Origin: Chersky-267 sp963744115
Lineage (GTDB): Bacteria; Chloroflexota; Limnocylindria; Limnocylindrales; CSP1-4
NCBI GenBank assembly: GCA_963744115.1
Contig: CAVUSI010000003.1
Span: 1,364,001-1,428,000, forward strand
Direction of reading: 5' to 3'
DNA: 64,000 nt
Shown here: positions 49,837 through 58,285 of the stretch, piece by piece
Layout of the letters: each line of letters opens with the position of its first letter
How positions within the stretch are numbered: the first letter of the stretch is position 1
Notes under the pieces: model-generated
Databases searched by the model: none
Seen by the model: the letters and a program-made list of their open reading frames with translations, nothing else
Told to the model about the DNA's origin: nothing
Made by a program: the position numbers and the translations under genes

Positions 49837-50367
49837 ATGAGCGGATCGCCCGATGGCTTCCCGGGGATCGTCGAGATCGTGGTCGAGATCCCCCGCGGGA
49901 GCCGGAACAAGTACGAGTACGACGAGCGCGCCGGCGTCTTCCGACTCGATCGCGTCCTGAGCTCCGCGGTCTTCTACAACTTCGACTACGGGTTCATCGA
50001 GCGCACCCGGGCGGACGATGGGGATCACACCGACGCCCTGCTGGTGATCGACGAGCCGACCTTCACCGGGGTCCACGTCTTCGCCCGTCCCGTCGGCGTC
50101 CTCGAGATGCGCGACGAGAAGGGTGCCGACTACAAGATCCTGTGCGTCGCGATGGGCGATCCGAACCAGGCCCATATCGACCGGCTCGATCAGATGCGAC
50201 CCCATCGCCTCGTCGAGATCGAGCACTTCTTCGAGACCTACAAGCTCCTCGAGGACAAGACGGTCGAGGTGCTCGGCTGGCGCGATCGCGACCGCGCCCT
50301 GGAGATCCTGCGGGCCGATCGGGAGACCTGGGACCGCGAGATCGCGTCGTCGGCCAGCTCCGGCTGA
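49837..50367 (+). CDS. ppa: Inorganic pyrophosphatase (family I)
   Basis: The product has 176 residues. It hydrolyses pyrophosphate to drive biosynthesis. The family I residues are visible in VEIPRGSRNKYEYDER (Glu and Lys), VFYNFDYGFIERT, the metal-binding DDGDHTDALLV (canonical DGDPxD with His-Thr here) and EMRDEKGADYKILCV (two Asp and Lys). The C-terminal helix HFFETYKLLEDKTVEVLGW is typical. The start is leaderless. The stop is directly followed by the ATG of the ThpR gene (no gap), so the two are translated together. Confidence 0.93.
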   Translation: MSGSPDGFPGIVEIVVEIPRGSRNKYEYDERAGVFRLDRVLSSAVFYNFDYGFIERTRADDGDHTDALLVIDEPTFTGVHVFARPVGVLEMRDEKGADYKILCVAMGDPNQAHIDRLDQMRPHRLVEIEHFFETYKLLEDKTVEVLGWRDRDRALEILRADRETWDREIASSASSG

Positions 50368-50982
50368 ATGGCTCGCCGGGGCGACCCGTACGCCGGGATC
50401 CCGGGCCGGCGGATCTTCGTCGCGGCACCGGTCGCGGCCGACGTGCGCGAAGCCATCGAGTCCCTGGTCGAGACGATCCGTGCGGCGGCTGACCCGGGCC
50501 AGCGCGAGGTCCGCTGGATCCGGCTCGACGGCCTGCATGTGACGCTGCGCTTCATCGGGCCGACCCTCGAGGCTCGGATCCCGGACGCGCTGGAGGCGCT
50601 GCGCTCCGCCGCCCGGGAGGCCTCGCCGTTCGACGTCGCGATCGACGGCGCGGGTGCGTTCCCGAATCACGACCGACCGCGCGCCCTGTGGCTCGGCCTG
50701 GGTCTCGGCGTCGGTCCGCTCTCGGACCTGACCGCCTCGATCGACCGAGAGCTGGCCGAGCGGGGCTGGCCCCCGGATGCCCGGCCATTCCGACCGCACC
50801 TCACCCTCGCCCGTTCGGACGGGATCGCGTCGGGCGCGCGGACGGTCGAGCGGCTGATCGAGGCGGCGCACAGCCTCGAAGCCCGCTGGACGGTGGATCG
50901 GATCGTCCTGTTCGAGAGCGTCACCGGTGGCGGTCCGGCTCGCTACGTCCCGCTCGGCGAGGCGTCGCTCGGCGCAGGTTGA
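50368..50982 (+). CDS. thpR: RNA 2',3'-cyclic phosphodiesterase (ThpR, 2H family)
   Basis: The product has 204 residues, starting immediately after the ppa stop. The two H-x-T/S-x motifs of the 2H phosphoesterase fold are HVTLRFIG (about residue 56) and HLTLARSD (about residue 147). The N-terminus RIFVAAPVAADVREAI is family-typical. These enzymes open 2',3'-cyclic phosphates on RNA and in vitro ligate tRNA halves with a 2'-5' bond. The role in vivo is uncertain. Pairing with ppa probably reflects transcription rather than a shared pathway. Confidence 0.9.
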   Translation: MARRGDPYAGIPGRRIFVAAPVAADVREAIESLVETIRAAADPGQREVRWIRLDGLHVTLRFIGPTLEARIPDALEALRSAAREASPFDVAIDGAGAFPNHDRPRALWLGLGLGVGPLSDLTASIDRELAERGWPPDARPFRPHLTLARSDGIASGARTVERLIEAAHSLEARWTVDRIVLFESVTGGGPARYVPLGEASLGAG

Positions 50983-51006
50983 ACGCGCGGCCGGACCGCA
51001 CTCTGC

Positions 51007-51012
51007 TAGCAT
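51007..51012 (+). promoter_or_regulatory. -10 box (TAGCAT) of the small membrane ORF
   Basis: TAGCAT lies 67 bases before ATG 51080. Confidence 0.35.
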
Positions 51013-51079
51013 CGACCGCCCCGGACCGCACCGTTCCGGGCCACCGACCCTCGCCCCTTTCCGTGCCCGGAAGGAGCCC

Positions 51080-51193
51080 ATGATCGACGACCGCGCGCGT
51101 CAGTCCGTCCGCGTCATCCTCGGCCTCGCCGTGGTCAACATGGTGCTGGTCGTCGCGGCGCTCCTGATCGGCAGCGCAACGCTCGTCCATTGA
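51080..51193 (+). CDS. 37-residue single-pass membrane peptide
   Basis: ATG 51080 has a strong GGAAGGAG site five bases upstream. The peptide starts MIDDRARQSVRV and then forms one membrane helix (ILGLAVVNMVLVVAALLIG) ending SATLVH. The strong ribosome site, a -10 box upstream and a clean charge-then-helix pattern support a real small protein. No family is recognised. The gap to trpB (51194-51330) shows nothing else. Confidence 0.55.
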   Translation: MIDDRARQSVRVILGLAVVNMVLVVAALLIGSATLVH

Positions 51194-51330
51194 TCCCCGG
51201 GTTGCGGAGTCCTTCCGCCGCGGCGTAGGCTTGGCAGCCCGTCGCTCCGCGCTCGGGGCCCAGCGCAGGGATCGACCCCATCATCGGCCGTCCGCCGGAC
51301 GGTGGATCGGACACAGTCGGAGGCAGGGAC

Positions 51331-52701
51331 GTGGCGGACTCGAGCTCGCGGCGCACCAAGTTCATCCTCGACGAGGAACGGATCCCGAAGAGCTGGTACA
51401 ACATCGCGGCCGACCTGCCCGTTGCGCCCGCGCCGGTCCTCCATCCCGGGACCGGGCAGCCGATCGGGCCCGGCGACCTCGCCCCCCTCTTCCCCATGGC
51501 GATCATCGCCCAGGTCGTCAGCCAGGATCGCGAGATCGAGATCCCCGAGCCGGTGCGTGAGGCGTACCGGCTGTACCGGCCGAGCCCGCTCTATCGGGCG
51601 CACCGCCTCGAGAAGGCGCTCGATACGCCGGCGCACATCTACTACAAGTACGAGGGCGGCAGCCCGTCGGGCAGCCACAAGCCCAATACCGCCATCCCGC
51701 AGGCCTGGTACAACCAGCAGGAAGGCACGACCCGGATCGCCACGGAGACGGGCGCCGGGCAGTGGGGGACCGCCCTGGCGTTCGCCGGCGCGCTCTTCGG
51801 CCTCGAGATCAAGGTCTTCATGGTCCGGGCGAGCTACGACCAGAAGCCGTATCGCCGGATGCTCATGGAGACATACGGCGCCGAGGTGGTCGCCAGCCCG
51901 TCGCTCGCCACCGAGTACGGGCGCAAGGTGCTCAACGAGACGCCCGACAACACGGGCTCGCTCGGGATCGCGATCAGCGAGGCCATCGAGGACACCGTCA
52001 CCCACCCTGGGACGAAATACTCGCTCGGGTCGGTCTTCGACTTCGTCCTCCTCCACCAGACCGTCATCGGCCAGGAGTCGATCCTCCAGATGGAGATGGC
52101 CGGGGAGGAACCGGACGTCATCATCGGGTGCGCGGGTGGCGGCTCGAATTTCGCCGGCCTGACGTTCCCGTGGCTCGGCCAGACGTTCCGCGGCGGGCGG
52201 AAGTACCAGGTCATCGCGGTCGAGCCCGAGGCGGCCCCGAGCCTGACCCGTGGCGTCTACACCTACGACTTCGGCGACACGGCCCAGATGACCCCGCTGG
52301 TCAAGATGCATACCCTCGGCCACGACTTCATCCCCGAGCCGATCCACGCCGGCGGTCTGCGCTACCACGGGATGGCGCCGCTGGTCTCGCTGCTCAAGGA
52401 GAACGACCTCATCGAGGCCCGCAGCGTCCATCAGCGAGCCAGCTTCGCGGCCGGCGTCCAGTTCGCCCGGACCGAGGGCATCCTGCCCGCGCCGGAGCCG
52501 ACGCACGCCATCCATACCGCCATCGAAGAGGCGCTCAAGGCGAAGGCGGCCGGCGAATCCAAGGTCATCCTGTTCAACCTGTGCGGCCACGGTCACTTCG
52601 ACCTGTCGGCCTACGAGCGGTATCTCAGCGGGAACCTCGAGGACTACGAGTACCCGATGGAGAAGGTCGAGGCGGCGCTGGCCGGGCTGCCGAAGGTCTG
52701 A
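51331..52701 (+). CDS. TrpB2-type tryptophan synthase beta chain-like protein
   Basis: The product has 456 residues from GTG 51331, with GGAGG upstream. It keeps the long N-terminal region and the TrpB2 features: RPSPLYRAHRLEKAL, the PLP Lys in GSPSGSHKPNTAIPQAWY, TETGAGQWGTALAFAGALFG, GCAGGGSNFAGLTFPW and GLRYHGMAPLVSLL. TrpB2 enzymes condense indole and serine, or act as stand-alone serine deaminases or tryptophan synthases without TrpA. No trpA or other trp gene lies in the window, so a stand-alone or salvage role is likely. Confidence 0.92.
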   Translation: MADSSSRRTKFILDEERIPKSWYNIAADLPVAPAPVLHPGTGQPIGPGDLAPLFPMAIIAQVVSQDREIEIPEPVREAYRLYRPSPLYRAHRLEKALDTPAHIYYKYEGGSPSGSHKPNTAIPQAWYNQQEGTTRIATETGAGQWGTALAFAGALFGLEIKVFMVRASYDQKPYRRMLMETYGAEVVASPSLATEYGRKVLNETPDNTGSLGIAISEAIEDTVTHPGTKYSLGSVFDFVLLHQTVIGQESILQMEMAGEEPDVIIGCAGGGSNFAGLTFPWLGQTFRGGRKYQVIAVEPEAAPSLTRGVYTYDFGDTAQMTPLVKMHTLGHDFIPEPIHAGGLRYHGMAPLVSLLKENDLIEARSVHQRASFAAGVQFARTEGILPAPEPTHAIHTAIEEALKAKAAGESKVILFNLCGHGHFDLSAYERYLSGNLEDYEYPMEKVEAALAGLPKV

Positions 52702-52727
52702 CCGCGCCCCACGCGATGCATCGGGGG

Positions 52728-52733
52728 TAGCAT
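52728..52733 (+). promoter_or_regulatory. -10 box (TAGCAT), leaderless start
   Basis: TAGCAT ends six bases before ATG 52740 with no Shine-Dalgarno between them. Confidence 0.55.
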
Positions 52734-52739
52734 CCAACC

Positions 52740-53024
52740 ATGCCCAGACTGGCCTGCTGGTCGTGCGGCCGTCAGATCTACACGGTCTCACCGATCGAGT
52801 CGTTGTTCGCCGAGGAGCGCCGCTGCCCACGCTGCGGCGCGTACCTCAACGCCGAGCGACGCGAGGCGGAGCGTCGTGAGCAGCTTCGCCGTCAGAACCT
52901 CTCGGACGAGCCTGGTCCGCCCGACCCGACCGGGGAGCGGCGGGCCAACGATCGTCGCGCGCACCAGCGGCGTTCGGGCGGGTCGTCGGGTGGGCGCAGG
53001 GACGATGCGAGTTGGACGGACTGA
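52740..53024 (+). CDS. Small zinc-ribbon protein with basic tail
   Basis: The product has 94 residues. A zinc ribbon is formed by LACWSCGRQIYTV and RRCPRCGAYLN (C6, C9, C29, C32). The rest is Arg/Glu-rich helix (ERREAERREQLRRQNL) and a Gly/Arg/Ser tail, which may touch nucleic acid. The start is leaderless. The family is not recognised. The stop lies ten bases from the end of the convergent response regulator. Confidence 0.7.
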   Translation: MPRLACWSCGRQIYTVSPIESLFAEERRCPRCGAYLNAERREAERREQLRRQNLSDEPGPPDPTGERRANDRRAHQRRSGGSSGGRRDDASWTD

Positions 53025-53033
53025 TCCGGGGGC

Positions 53034-53780
53034 CTACGGGTAGAGGCGCTCCTCGGGCGTCGGCGGATCGACCAGTCCCAGCTTGAGGGCCGTCACGACG
53101 GCCTCCAGCTTCGAGTGGACGTGCAGCTTCGCGGTGATGTTCTGGACGTGCGTCCGGAGCGTGTTGGGAGCGATCGCCAGCTCGGTGCAGATCTCCTTGG
53201 TCGTCCGGCCGGCGCTGAGCAGGCGGAGGATCTCGAGCTCGCGGGTCGTCAGGGGCTCGACCGGAGCGGCGTCCGCCCCCTGTTCGCGGGCCACCTTGAC
53301 CCGCATCGCGATCTTGGCGATGACGGACGGCGGCAGCAGGGTCTCGCCGGCATGGGCGGCCCGGACCGCGGTCAGGATCTCGTCGATCGAGGCGGTCTTG
53401 GCGAGGAATCCGTCCGCGCCGGCCTGGATCGACTCGAGGACGGTCTCGTCGTCGTCATAGGCGGTCAGCATGATGACCTGCGCGCGCGGCCAGCGGGCCT
53501 TCGACGCCCGGGCGAGCTCGGCGCCGGTCCCGTCGGGCAGCAGGTAGTCCATCAGGACCACGTCGACCGGATGGCGAAGCCGCACTCGTGCTTCGGCGGC
53601 CGAGTAGGCGCTGCCGACCATGGTGATCCCCGGCTCGGTCGCAAGGAGGCGGCTCAGGGCGTCGGCGAGGGCGCGATGGTCGTCGACGAGCAGGACCCGG
53701 ATGGCGGATCGCTCGATACCGGGGACCGGTCGGCTCTCGGCCGCCGGTTGGTCCGTCCCGGGTGTGACACGGCCAGGCAC
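53034..53780 (-). CDS. NarL/LuxR-type response regulator
   Basis: The product has 248 residues from GTG 53780, leaderless. The receiver domain (about 28-145) has LLVDDHRALADALSRLL, the phospho-Asp in VVLMDYLLPDG, the Thr in MLTAYDDDE and the Lys in LAKTASID. The LuxR helix-turn-helix (about 180-235) is LTTRELEILRLLSAGRTTKEIC followed by LAIAPNTLRTHVQNI. No histidine kinase gene is adjacent, so it is an orphan in this window. It is divergent from tyrA. Confidence 0.92.
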   Translation of the reverse strand: MPGRVTPGTDQPAAESRPVPGIERSAIRVLLVDDHRALADALSRLLATEPGITMVGSAYSAAEARVRLRHPVDVVLMDYLLPDGTGAELARASKARWPRAQVIMLTAYDDDETVLESIQAGADGFLAKTASIDEILTAVRAAHAGETLLPPSVIAKIAMRVKVAREQGADAAPVEPLTTRELEILRLLSAGRTTKEICTELAIAPNTLRTHVQNITAKLHVHSKLEAVVTALKLGLVDPPTPEERLYP

Positions 53781-53786
53781 CCGATG

Positions 53787-53792
53787 AGTCTA
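53787..53792 (-). promoter_or_regulatory. -10 box (TAGACT), leaderless start of the response regulator
   Basis: On the minus strand TAGACT ends six bases before GTG 53780. Confidence 0.6.
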
Positions 53793-53856
53793 CCGCGCAG
53801 AAGTCAAGTCGTACTGGACTTCCTGCACGGGACGGCGATGGAGATCCGGACCTGCG

Positions 53857-54732
53857 ATGATCGGCGGCGTGCGGATCGCCATCCTCGGCTTCGGGCTCAT
53901 CGGCGGGTCCATCGCCCGCGCGCTGCGAGACCCGGACCGGTCGTCGACCCTCGGTCAGGACCTCGAGCTGGTCGCTTGGAGCCGGCACCCCGACGGACCG
54001 GCCCGGGCGCTCGAGGCTGGGATCGTGGATGGCGCGGCGCCCGACCCGTCGACGGCGATCGAGGGGGCCGACCTGATCGTCCTGGCGGCCCCGCCCCTGG
54101 CGAGCCTGGCGCTCGTGGACATGCTCGCCGGCGCTGCGCGCGGCGCGCTCGGCCGCGAGGCCACGGTGACCGACGTGTCGAGCACGAAGCGGGCGATCGG
54201 CGATCGGGCCGACTCGGTCGGGCTGCGGTTCGTCGGCGGGCATCCGATGGCGGGGCGCGAGGCATCGGGCTTCGACGCCGCTTCACCGGACCTGTTCGTC
54301 GATCGACCGTGGGTCATCTGCGCCGGCCGTCACGCCACCCCGAGCGACACCGACCGAGTGGTGGGGCTTGCCCGGGCGTGCCGAGCGGATCCGATCCCGA
54401 TGGATCCGGCGACGCACGATCGGCTGACCGCGATGGTGAGTCACGTGCCCCTCGTCGTCTCCGCCGCGCTGGTCGAGGCGATGACGGCAGACCCGTCCTG
54501 GCCCGAGGCGCGAGGGTTGGCGGCCGGCGGCTGGCAGAGCATGTCTCGACTGGCCGCCGGCGACCCGACCATGGGGGCCGGCATCGCAGCAACGAACGCA
54601 GCGGCTATCGCCATCGGTCTGCACGAGGTCCGCACGGCCCTCGACGGCTGGATCGCCGCGCTCGAGACCGACACGGACCCGGTCGACTTCGAGGCGAGGC
54701 TCCGATCCGCGCGTGAGCGTCTCCGGCCCTGA
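53857..54732 (+). CDS. tyrA: Prephenate dehydrogenase
   Basis: The product has 291 residues from ATG 53857 (a GTG four codons later is also possible). The NAD motif is RIAILGFGLIGGSIARAL. The next blocks are LIVLAAPPLASLALVDML, VTDVSSTKRAIGDRA and the catalytic His region FVGGHPMAGREASGFDAA. DRLTAMVSHVPLVVSAAL supplies the second family His. It oxidatively decarboxylates prephenate (or arogenate) in tyrosine synthesis. No ACT domain is present. The stop overlaps the NUDIX-like gene by one base. Confidence 0.92.
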   Translation: MIGGVRIAILGFGLIGGSIARALRDPDRSSTLGQDLELVAWSRHPDGPARALEAGIVDGAAPDPSTAIEGADLIVLAAPPLASLALVDMLAGAARGALGREATVTDVSSTKRAIGDRADSVGLRFVGGHPMAGREASGFDAASPDLFVDRPWVICAGRHATPSDTDRVVGLARACRADPIPMDPATHDRLTAMVSHVPLVVSAALVEAMTADPSWPEARGLAAGGWQSMSRLAAGDPTMGAGIAATNAAAIAIGLHEVRTALDGWIAALETDTDPVDFEARLRSARERLRP

Positions 54733-55331
54733 TGCCCGAGCAGCCGGTCGAGGAGCGGGTCTACGTCGTCCCCCGCGAGGCGGTCATCGACGGCCCGGGC
54801 TGGCTCGGGATCCGCACGGTCGGCGCTGCCGAGCTGCTCGACGCGATCGCCGCGGCGGGACGGTTCGAGCCTCGACCCGCGATGGAGGCTGATCCCAGGT
54901 ACAAGCAGATCATCCCGTACCTGATCCTTCGCGACGGCCCGCGCTGGTTCCTCATGCGCCGGACCCGGGCCGGCACCGATGCCCGACTCCACGATCTCTG
55001 GACGATCGGGATCGGCGGCCACCTCAATCCCGAGGATGTGGATCTCGACGGCGGGCTCGCCCGCGAGTGGCGAGAGGAGGTCGTGGCCGCGTTCCTCCCC
55101 GAGCGCCGGTTCATCGGCTTGCTCAACGACGACACGACCGATGTCGGCCGGGTCCACCTCGGTGCGGTCTTCGTCGGCGATGCCGCCGGCCGGCCGGTGA
55201 CCGTCCGTGAGACGCACAAGCTGACCGGCGGGTTCGTCGACACGACCGACGTGCGGGCGGTCCGCGACCGACTCGAGACGTGGAGTCGGCTGGCGTTCGA
55301 CCTGCTCGTCGGGGTGGACGAGACGGTCTGA
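54732..55331 (+). CDS. NUDIX-like hydrolase domain protein
   Basis: The product has 199 residues. RTVGAAELLDAI is an N-terminal helical part. The NUDIX fold is suggested by IIPYLILRDGPRWFLMRRTR, DLWTIGIGGHLNPED and LAREWREEVVAAFLPERRFIG. The REWREEV keeps the REx2EE metal residues, but the spacing from the first Gly differs from the canonical Gx5Ex7REUxEE box, so the pocket is altered. The substrate is unknown. It overlaps tyrA by one base and is probably co-expressed with it. Confidence 0.75.
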   Translation: MPEQPVEERVYVVPREAVIDGPGWLGIRTVGAAELLDAIAAAGRFEPRPAMEADPRYKQIIPYLILRDGPRWFLMRRTRAGTDARLHDLWTIGIGGHLNPEDVDLDGGLAREWREEVVAAFLPERRFIGLLNDDTTDVGRVHLGAVFVGDAAGRPVTVRETHKLTGGFVDTTDVRAVRDRLETWSRLAFDLLVGVDETV

Positions 55332-55374
55332 CCCCGTACGACGGTCCCATGTCCGGGTGCCGTTCGGCTGTGCC

Positions 55375-55380
55375 TATAAT
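55375..55380 (+). promoter_or_regulatory. -10 box (TATAAT) of the second TadZ-like gene
   Basis: Perfect TATAAT lies 50 bases before ATG 55431. The leader carries AGGGGAG. Confidence 0.6.
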
Positions 55381-55430
55381 CGGCGCTGGGCGCAGGTGCG
55401 TCCCGGCACCGGACCCAGCCAGGGGAGCGC

Positions 55431-56603
55431 ATGGCGGCCAAGATCCTCGTCGTCGACGACGACCCGAACGTCCAGCGAGTCCTTACCTACACGCTCAAGC
55501 AGGAGGGCTACGACGTCCTCGTCGCCAGCGACGGCGCCGAGGGGTTCAAGCTCTGGAGCACCGAGGAGCCCGCGCTCATCCTGCTCGACGTGATGCTCCC
55601 GAAGCTCGACGGCTACCAGGTCGCGGCCAAGATCCGGGAGGAGGAGACGACCTCCCACGTCCCGATCATCATGCTCACCGCGGAGCGCGAGATCGAGCAG
55701 CGGGTCCGAGGGCTGCGGGCCGGCGCGGACGACTACCTCATCAAGCCGTTCCACCAGGCCGAGCTGCTCGCCCGGATGAAGAGCCTGCTCGCCAGGTTCG
55801 CCCCGCGCGAGGGCCTCGTCGGCCGGCCGCTCCTCGGTCGCGTCGCTGCCTTCTACGGCGCCAAGGGCGGCGTCGGGACGACGACGATCGCGATCAACGC
55901 CGCGATCGCGCTCCACCGTGAGCTCGGCCGGAAGGTCGTCCTCGTGGACGGGAACCTCCAGTTCGGCGATCACCGGGTGTTCCTCGACCTCGGTCTCGAC
56001 CGGAAGAGCATCCTCGACGTGGTCACGGCCACCTCGATCGACGCCGACATCATCAAGTCGGTCGTCGTTCGCCACGACTCGGGGATCGATCTCCTCCTCG
56101 CCCCGCCGTCGCCCGAGACCGCCGAGCTGGTGACCGAGGAGCACATCCCGCTCATCCTGGAGAACCTGCGGACGCTCTACGACTACGTGATCATCGACAT
56201 CGACAAGCGGCTCGACGAGGTCAATCTCAAGATCCTCGACGCCGCCGACGTGTTCTACGTCGTCATGACCGCCGACCTGTCGTGTCTCAAGAACGTCCGG
56301 CTCGTGCTCGAGACGGTCGGCCACCTCGGCGTCGAGCAGCAGAAGGTCCGGCTCGTCCTGAACCGATCGAACGCGTTCACCGGGATCAACGTGAAGAACG
56401 CCGAGAGCGCCCTCAAGCGGCCGATCGATCACCAGGTGCTGAACGAGTACCGTGGCGCGATCAGCGCCCTGAACAGCGGCTCGCCGTTCATGTTCACCAA
56501 GGCCAATTCGCCCCTCGGTCGGTCGCTCCTCGACTTCGCCCGGGCGATCGACAAGACCGCCGCCACCGGGGACGCCCCGCAGCTGGCCGCGCCCGCCCGC
56601 TGA
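55431..56603 (+). CDS. Response-regulator/CpaE (TadZ)-like ATPase
   Basis: The product has 390 residues. Residues 1-120 are a complete receiver: KILVVDDDPNVQRVL, phospho-Asp in LILLDVMLPKLDG, Thr in IIMLTAEREI and Lys in YLIKPFHQAE. Residues about 135-375 are the ParA/MinD-like ATPase with AAFYGAKGGVGTTTIAINAA, VVLVDGNLQFGDHRVFLD, YDYVIIDIDKRLDEVNL and VRLVLNRSNAFTGINVKN. It can therefore be phosphorylated, unlike the paralogue at 16795. In CpaE/TadZ systems it would set the site of a Tad pilus or secretion machine. The next genes are comM and dprA, which act in DNA uptake. Confidence 0.88.
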   Translation: MAAKILVVDDDPNVQRVLTYTLKQEGYDVLVASDGAEGFKLWSTEEPALILLDVMLPKLDGYQVAAKIREEETTSHVPIIMLTAEREIEQRVRGLRAGADDYLIKPFHQAELLARMKSLLARFAPREGLVGRPLLGRVAAFYGAKGGVGTTTIAINAAIALHRELGRKVVLVDGNLQFGDHRVFLDLGLDRKSILDVVTATSIDADIIKSVVVRHDSGIDLLLAPPSPETAELVTEEHIPLILENLRTLYDYVIIDIDKRLDEVNLKILDAADVFYVVMTADLSCLKNVRLVLETVGHLGVEQQKVRLVLNRSNAFTGINVKNAESALKRPIDHQVLNEYRGAISALNSGSPFMFTKANSPLGRSLLDFARAIDKTAATGDAPQLAAPAR

Positions 56604-56681
56604 CGGCGCGCCGGATCGCTCGCCGGTCCTCGCCGACGTCGTGCCCCGACCGTGGATAAGTCCCGAGTGAGGGCTCCCCGG

Positions 56682-56687
56682 TAGGGT
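56682..56687 (+). promoter_or_regulatory. -10 box (TAGGGT), leaderless start of comM
   Basis: TAGGGT ends seven bases before GTG 56695. Confidence 0.55.
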
Positions 56688-56694
56688 CCGTCCC

Positions 56695-58281
56695 GTGCTT
56701 GCCACGGTCCATGCCGCGACGCTCCAGGGGATCGAAGGCCGGGTGATCCGGGTCGAGGTCGACGTCGCACCGGGGTTGCCCGGCTTCACGATCGTCGGCC
56801 TCGCCGACACCGCGCTCCAGGAGGCGCGCGAGCGCGTCCGCGGCGCGATCCGGAACAGCGGGCTGGCCTTCCCACCGCGTCGGATCACCGTCAACCTCGC
56901 TCCGGCCGACCTGCGCAAGGCGGGAGCGTCGCTCGACCTGGCGATCGCGGTCGGGATCCTGCTCGGATCCGAGCAGATCCGGGCGGCCGGACGCTGGGCG
57001 TTCATCGGCGAGCTCTCGCTCGGTGGCGACGTCCGGGCCGTGCCGGGCGTCCTGCCGATGGTCTCAGCGCTGATCGCCCAGGGCGCCCGCCGATCGGTCG
57101 TCCCTGCCGACGTCGTGGAGGAAGCGCGCCTCGCCCCTGGTGCGGAGTGCCACCCCGCGGCGAACCTGGCCGAGGTCCTGGCCGCCCTCCGGCTCGCCGG
57201 CACTCGCCGCGGGATCGGCCTCACGGCCCCGGCCAGGGTGGAGCTCACCGCGACGGCCGCCGTGCGGGTGGACGGGGAGGCCGAGCCTCCTGGCGCCGGC
57301 GTCGTCGCCGTAGCGACCGAAGTCCCCGACCTGGCCGAGGTGCGCGGCCAGGCCGTGGGGCGTCGCGCCCTCGAGATCGCCCTGGCCGGTGGCCACGGGC
57401 TGCTGTTCATCGGTCCGCCCGGGTCGGGCAAGACGCTCTTGGCGCGGACGATCCCGGGTCTCCTCCCGCCGCTCGGCGACAGCGAGGCACAGGTCGCGTC
57501 GGCGATCGTCTCGGCCGCCGGCGACGGCCCGCTCCACCAGCTGGTCCGGACCCGGCCGTTCCGGGCGCCACATCACACGATCAGCTACGCCGGCATGCTC
57601 GGGGGTGGACCGCGCCTGGCGCCCGGCGAGGTCACCCGGGCCAACGAGGGCGTCCTGTTCCTCGATGAGCTCCCCGAGTTCGGCCGCGACGTCCTCGAGG
57701 CGCTGCGGCAGCCGCTCGAGGACGGTCGCGTCGCGATCGTCCGGGTCGGGGGCGCCGTCGTCCTGCCCGCCCGGTTCCAGCTCGTCGGCGCGATGAACCC
57801 GTGCCCTTGCGGCCGGTCCGGCAGCGCCGACGCCGAGTGTCGATGCCGGACGGGCGTGGCCGAACGCTATGCCGCCCGGGTGTCGGGTCCGCTCCGGGAC
57901 CGGATCGACCTGTGGGTCGAGATGCCACCGGTCGCACCTGCCCAGCTGATCGGTGCTGCGATCGCCGAGTCGAGTGCCGAGGTCGCTCGACGCATCGCGG
58001 CGGCGCGGAGCATCGCCGCCGACCGGACCGGCACGGTCAACGGGCGGCTCGACGGCGCCAGACTCCGCGCGGCGTGCGGGTCGTCCCGGGCGAACGAGGC
58101 CGTCGCCCGGGCGATCGCCGGGTCCGCCGGGTTGTCGGCCAGGGGGTACGGTCGCCTGCTCCGGGTCGCGCGGACCATCGCCGACCTCGACGGTGCCGCG
58201 ACGGTGGAGCGTCACCACCTCGAGGAGGCCGCTCGGTTCCGGGTCCCGAGCGGACCGTTGGCCGGCAGGATGGCGAGCTGA
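56695..58281 (+). CDS. comM: ComM / YifB Mg-chelatase-like AAA+ ATPase
   Basis: The product has 528 residues. The N-terminal Lon-like domain is GIEGRVIRVEVDVAPGLPGF followed by ERVRGAIRNSGLAFP. The ATPase has HGLLFIGPPGSGKTLLARTI, GVLFLDELPEFGRDVLEAL and the chelatase-type RPFRAPHHTISYAGM. A zinc-like CPCGRSGSADAECRC follows. The C-terminal domain ends SARGYGRLLRVARTIADLDG. ComM is a hexameric helicase that promotes branch migration during natural transformation. It sits four bases before dprA, and the pair suggests competence. Confidence 0.94.
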   Translation: MLATVHAATLQGIEGRVIRVEVDVAPGLPGFTIVGLADTALQEARERVRGAIRNSGLAFPPRRITVNLAPADLRKAGASLDLAIAVGILLGSEQIRAAGRWAFIGELSLGGDVRAVPGVLPMVSALIAQGARRSVVPADVVEEARLAPGAECHPAANLAEVLAALRLAGTRRGIGLTAPARVELTATAAVRVDGEAEPPGAGVVAVATEVPDLAEVRGQAVGRRALEIALAGGHGLLFIGPPGSGKTLLARTIPGLLPPLGDSEAQVASAIVSAAGDGPLHQLVRTRPFRAPHHTISYAGMLGGGPRLAPGEVTRANEGVLFLDELPEFGRDVLEALRQPLEDGRVAIVRVGGAVVLPARFQLVGAMNPCPCGRSGSADAECRCRTGVAERYAARVSGPLRDRIDLWVEMPPVAPAQLIGAAIAESSAEVARRIAAARSIAADRTGTVNGRLDGARLRAACGSSRANEAVARAIAGSAGLSARGYGRLLRVARTIADLDGAATVERHHLEEAARFRVPSGPLAGRMAS

Positions 58282-58285
58282 CGCG

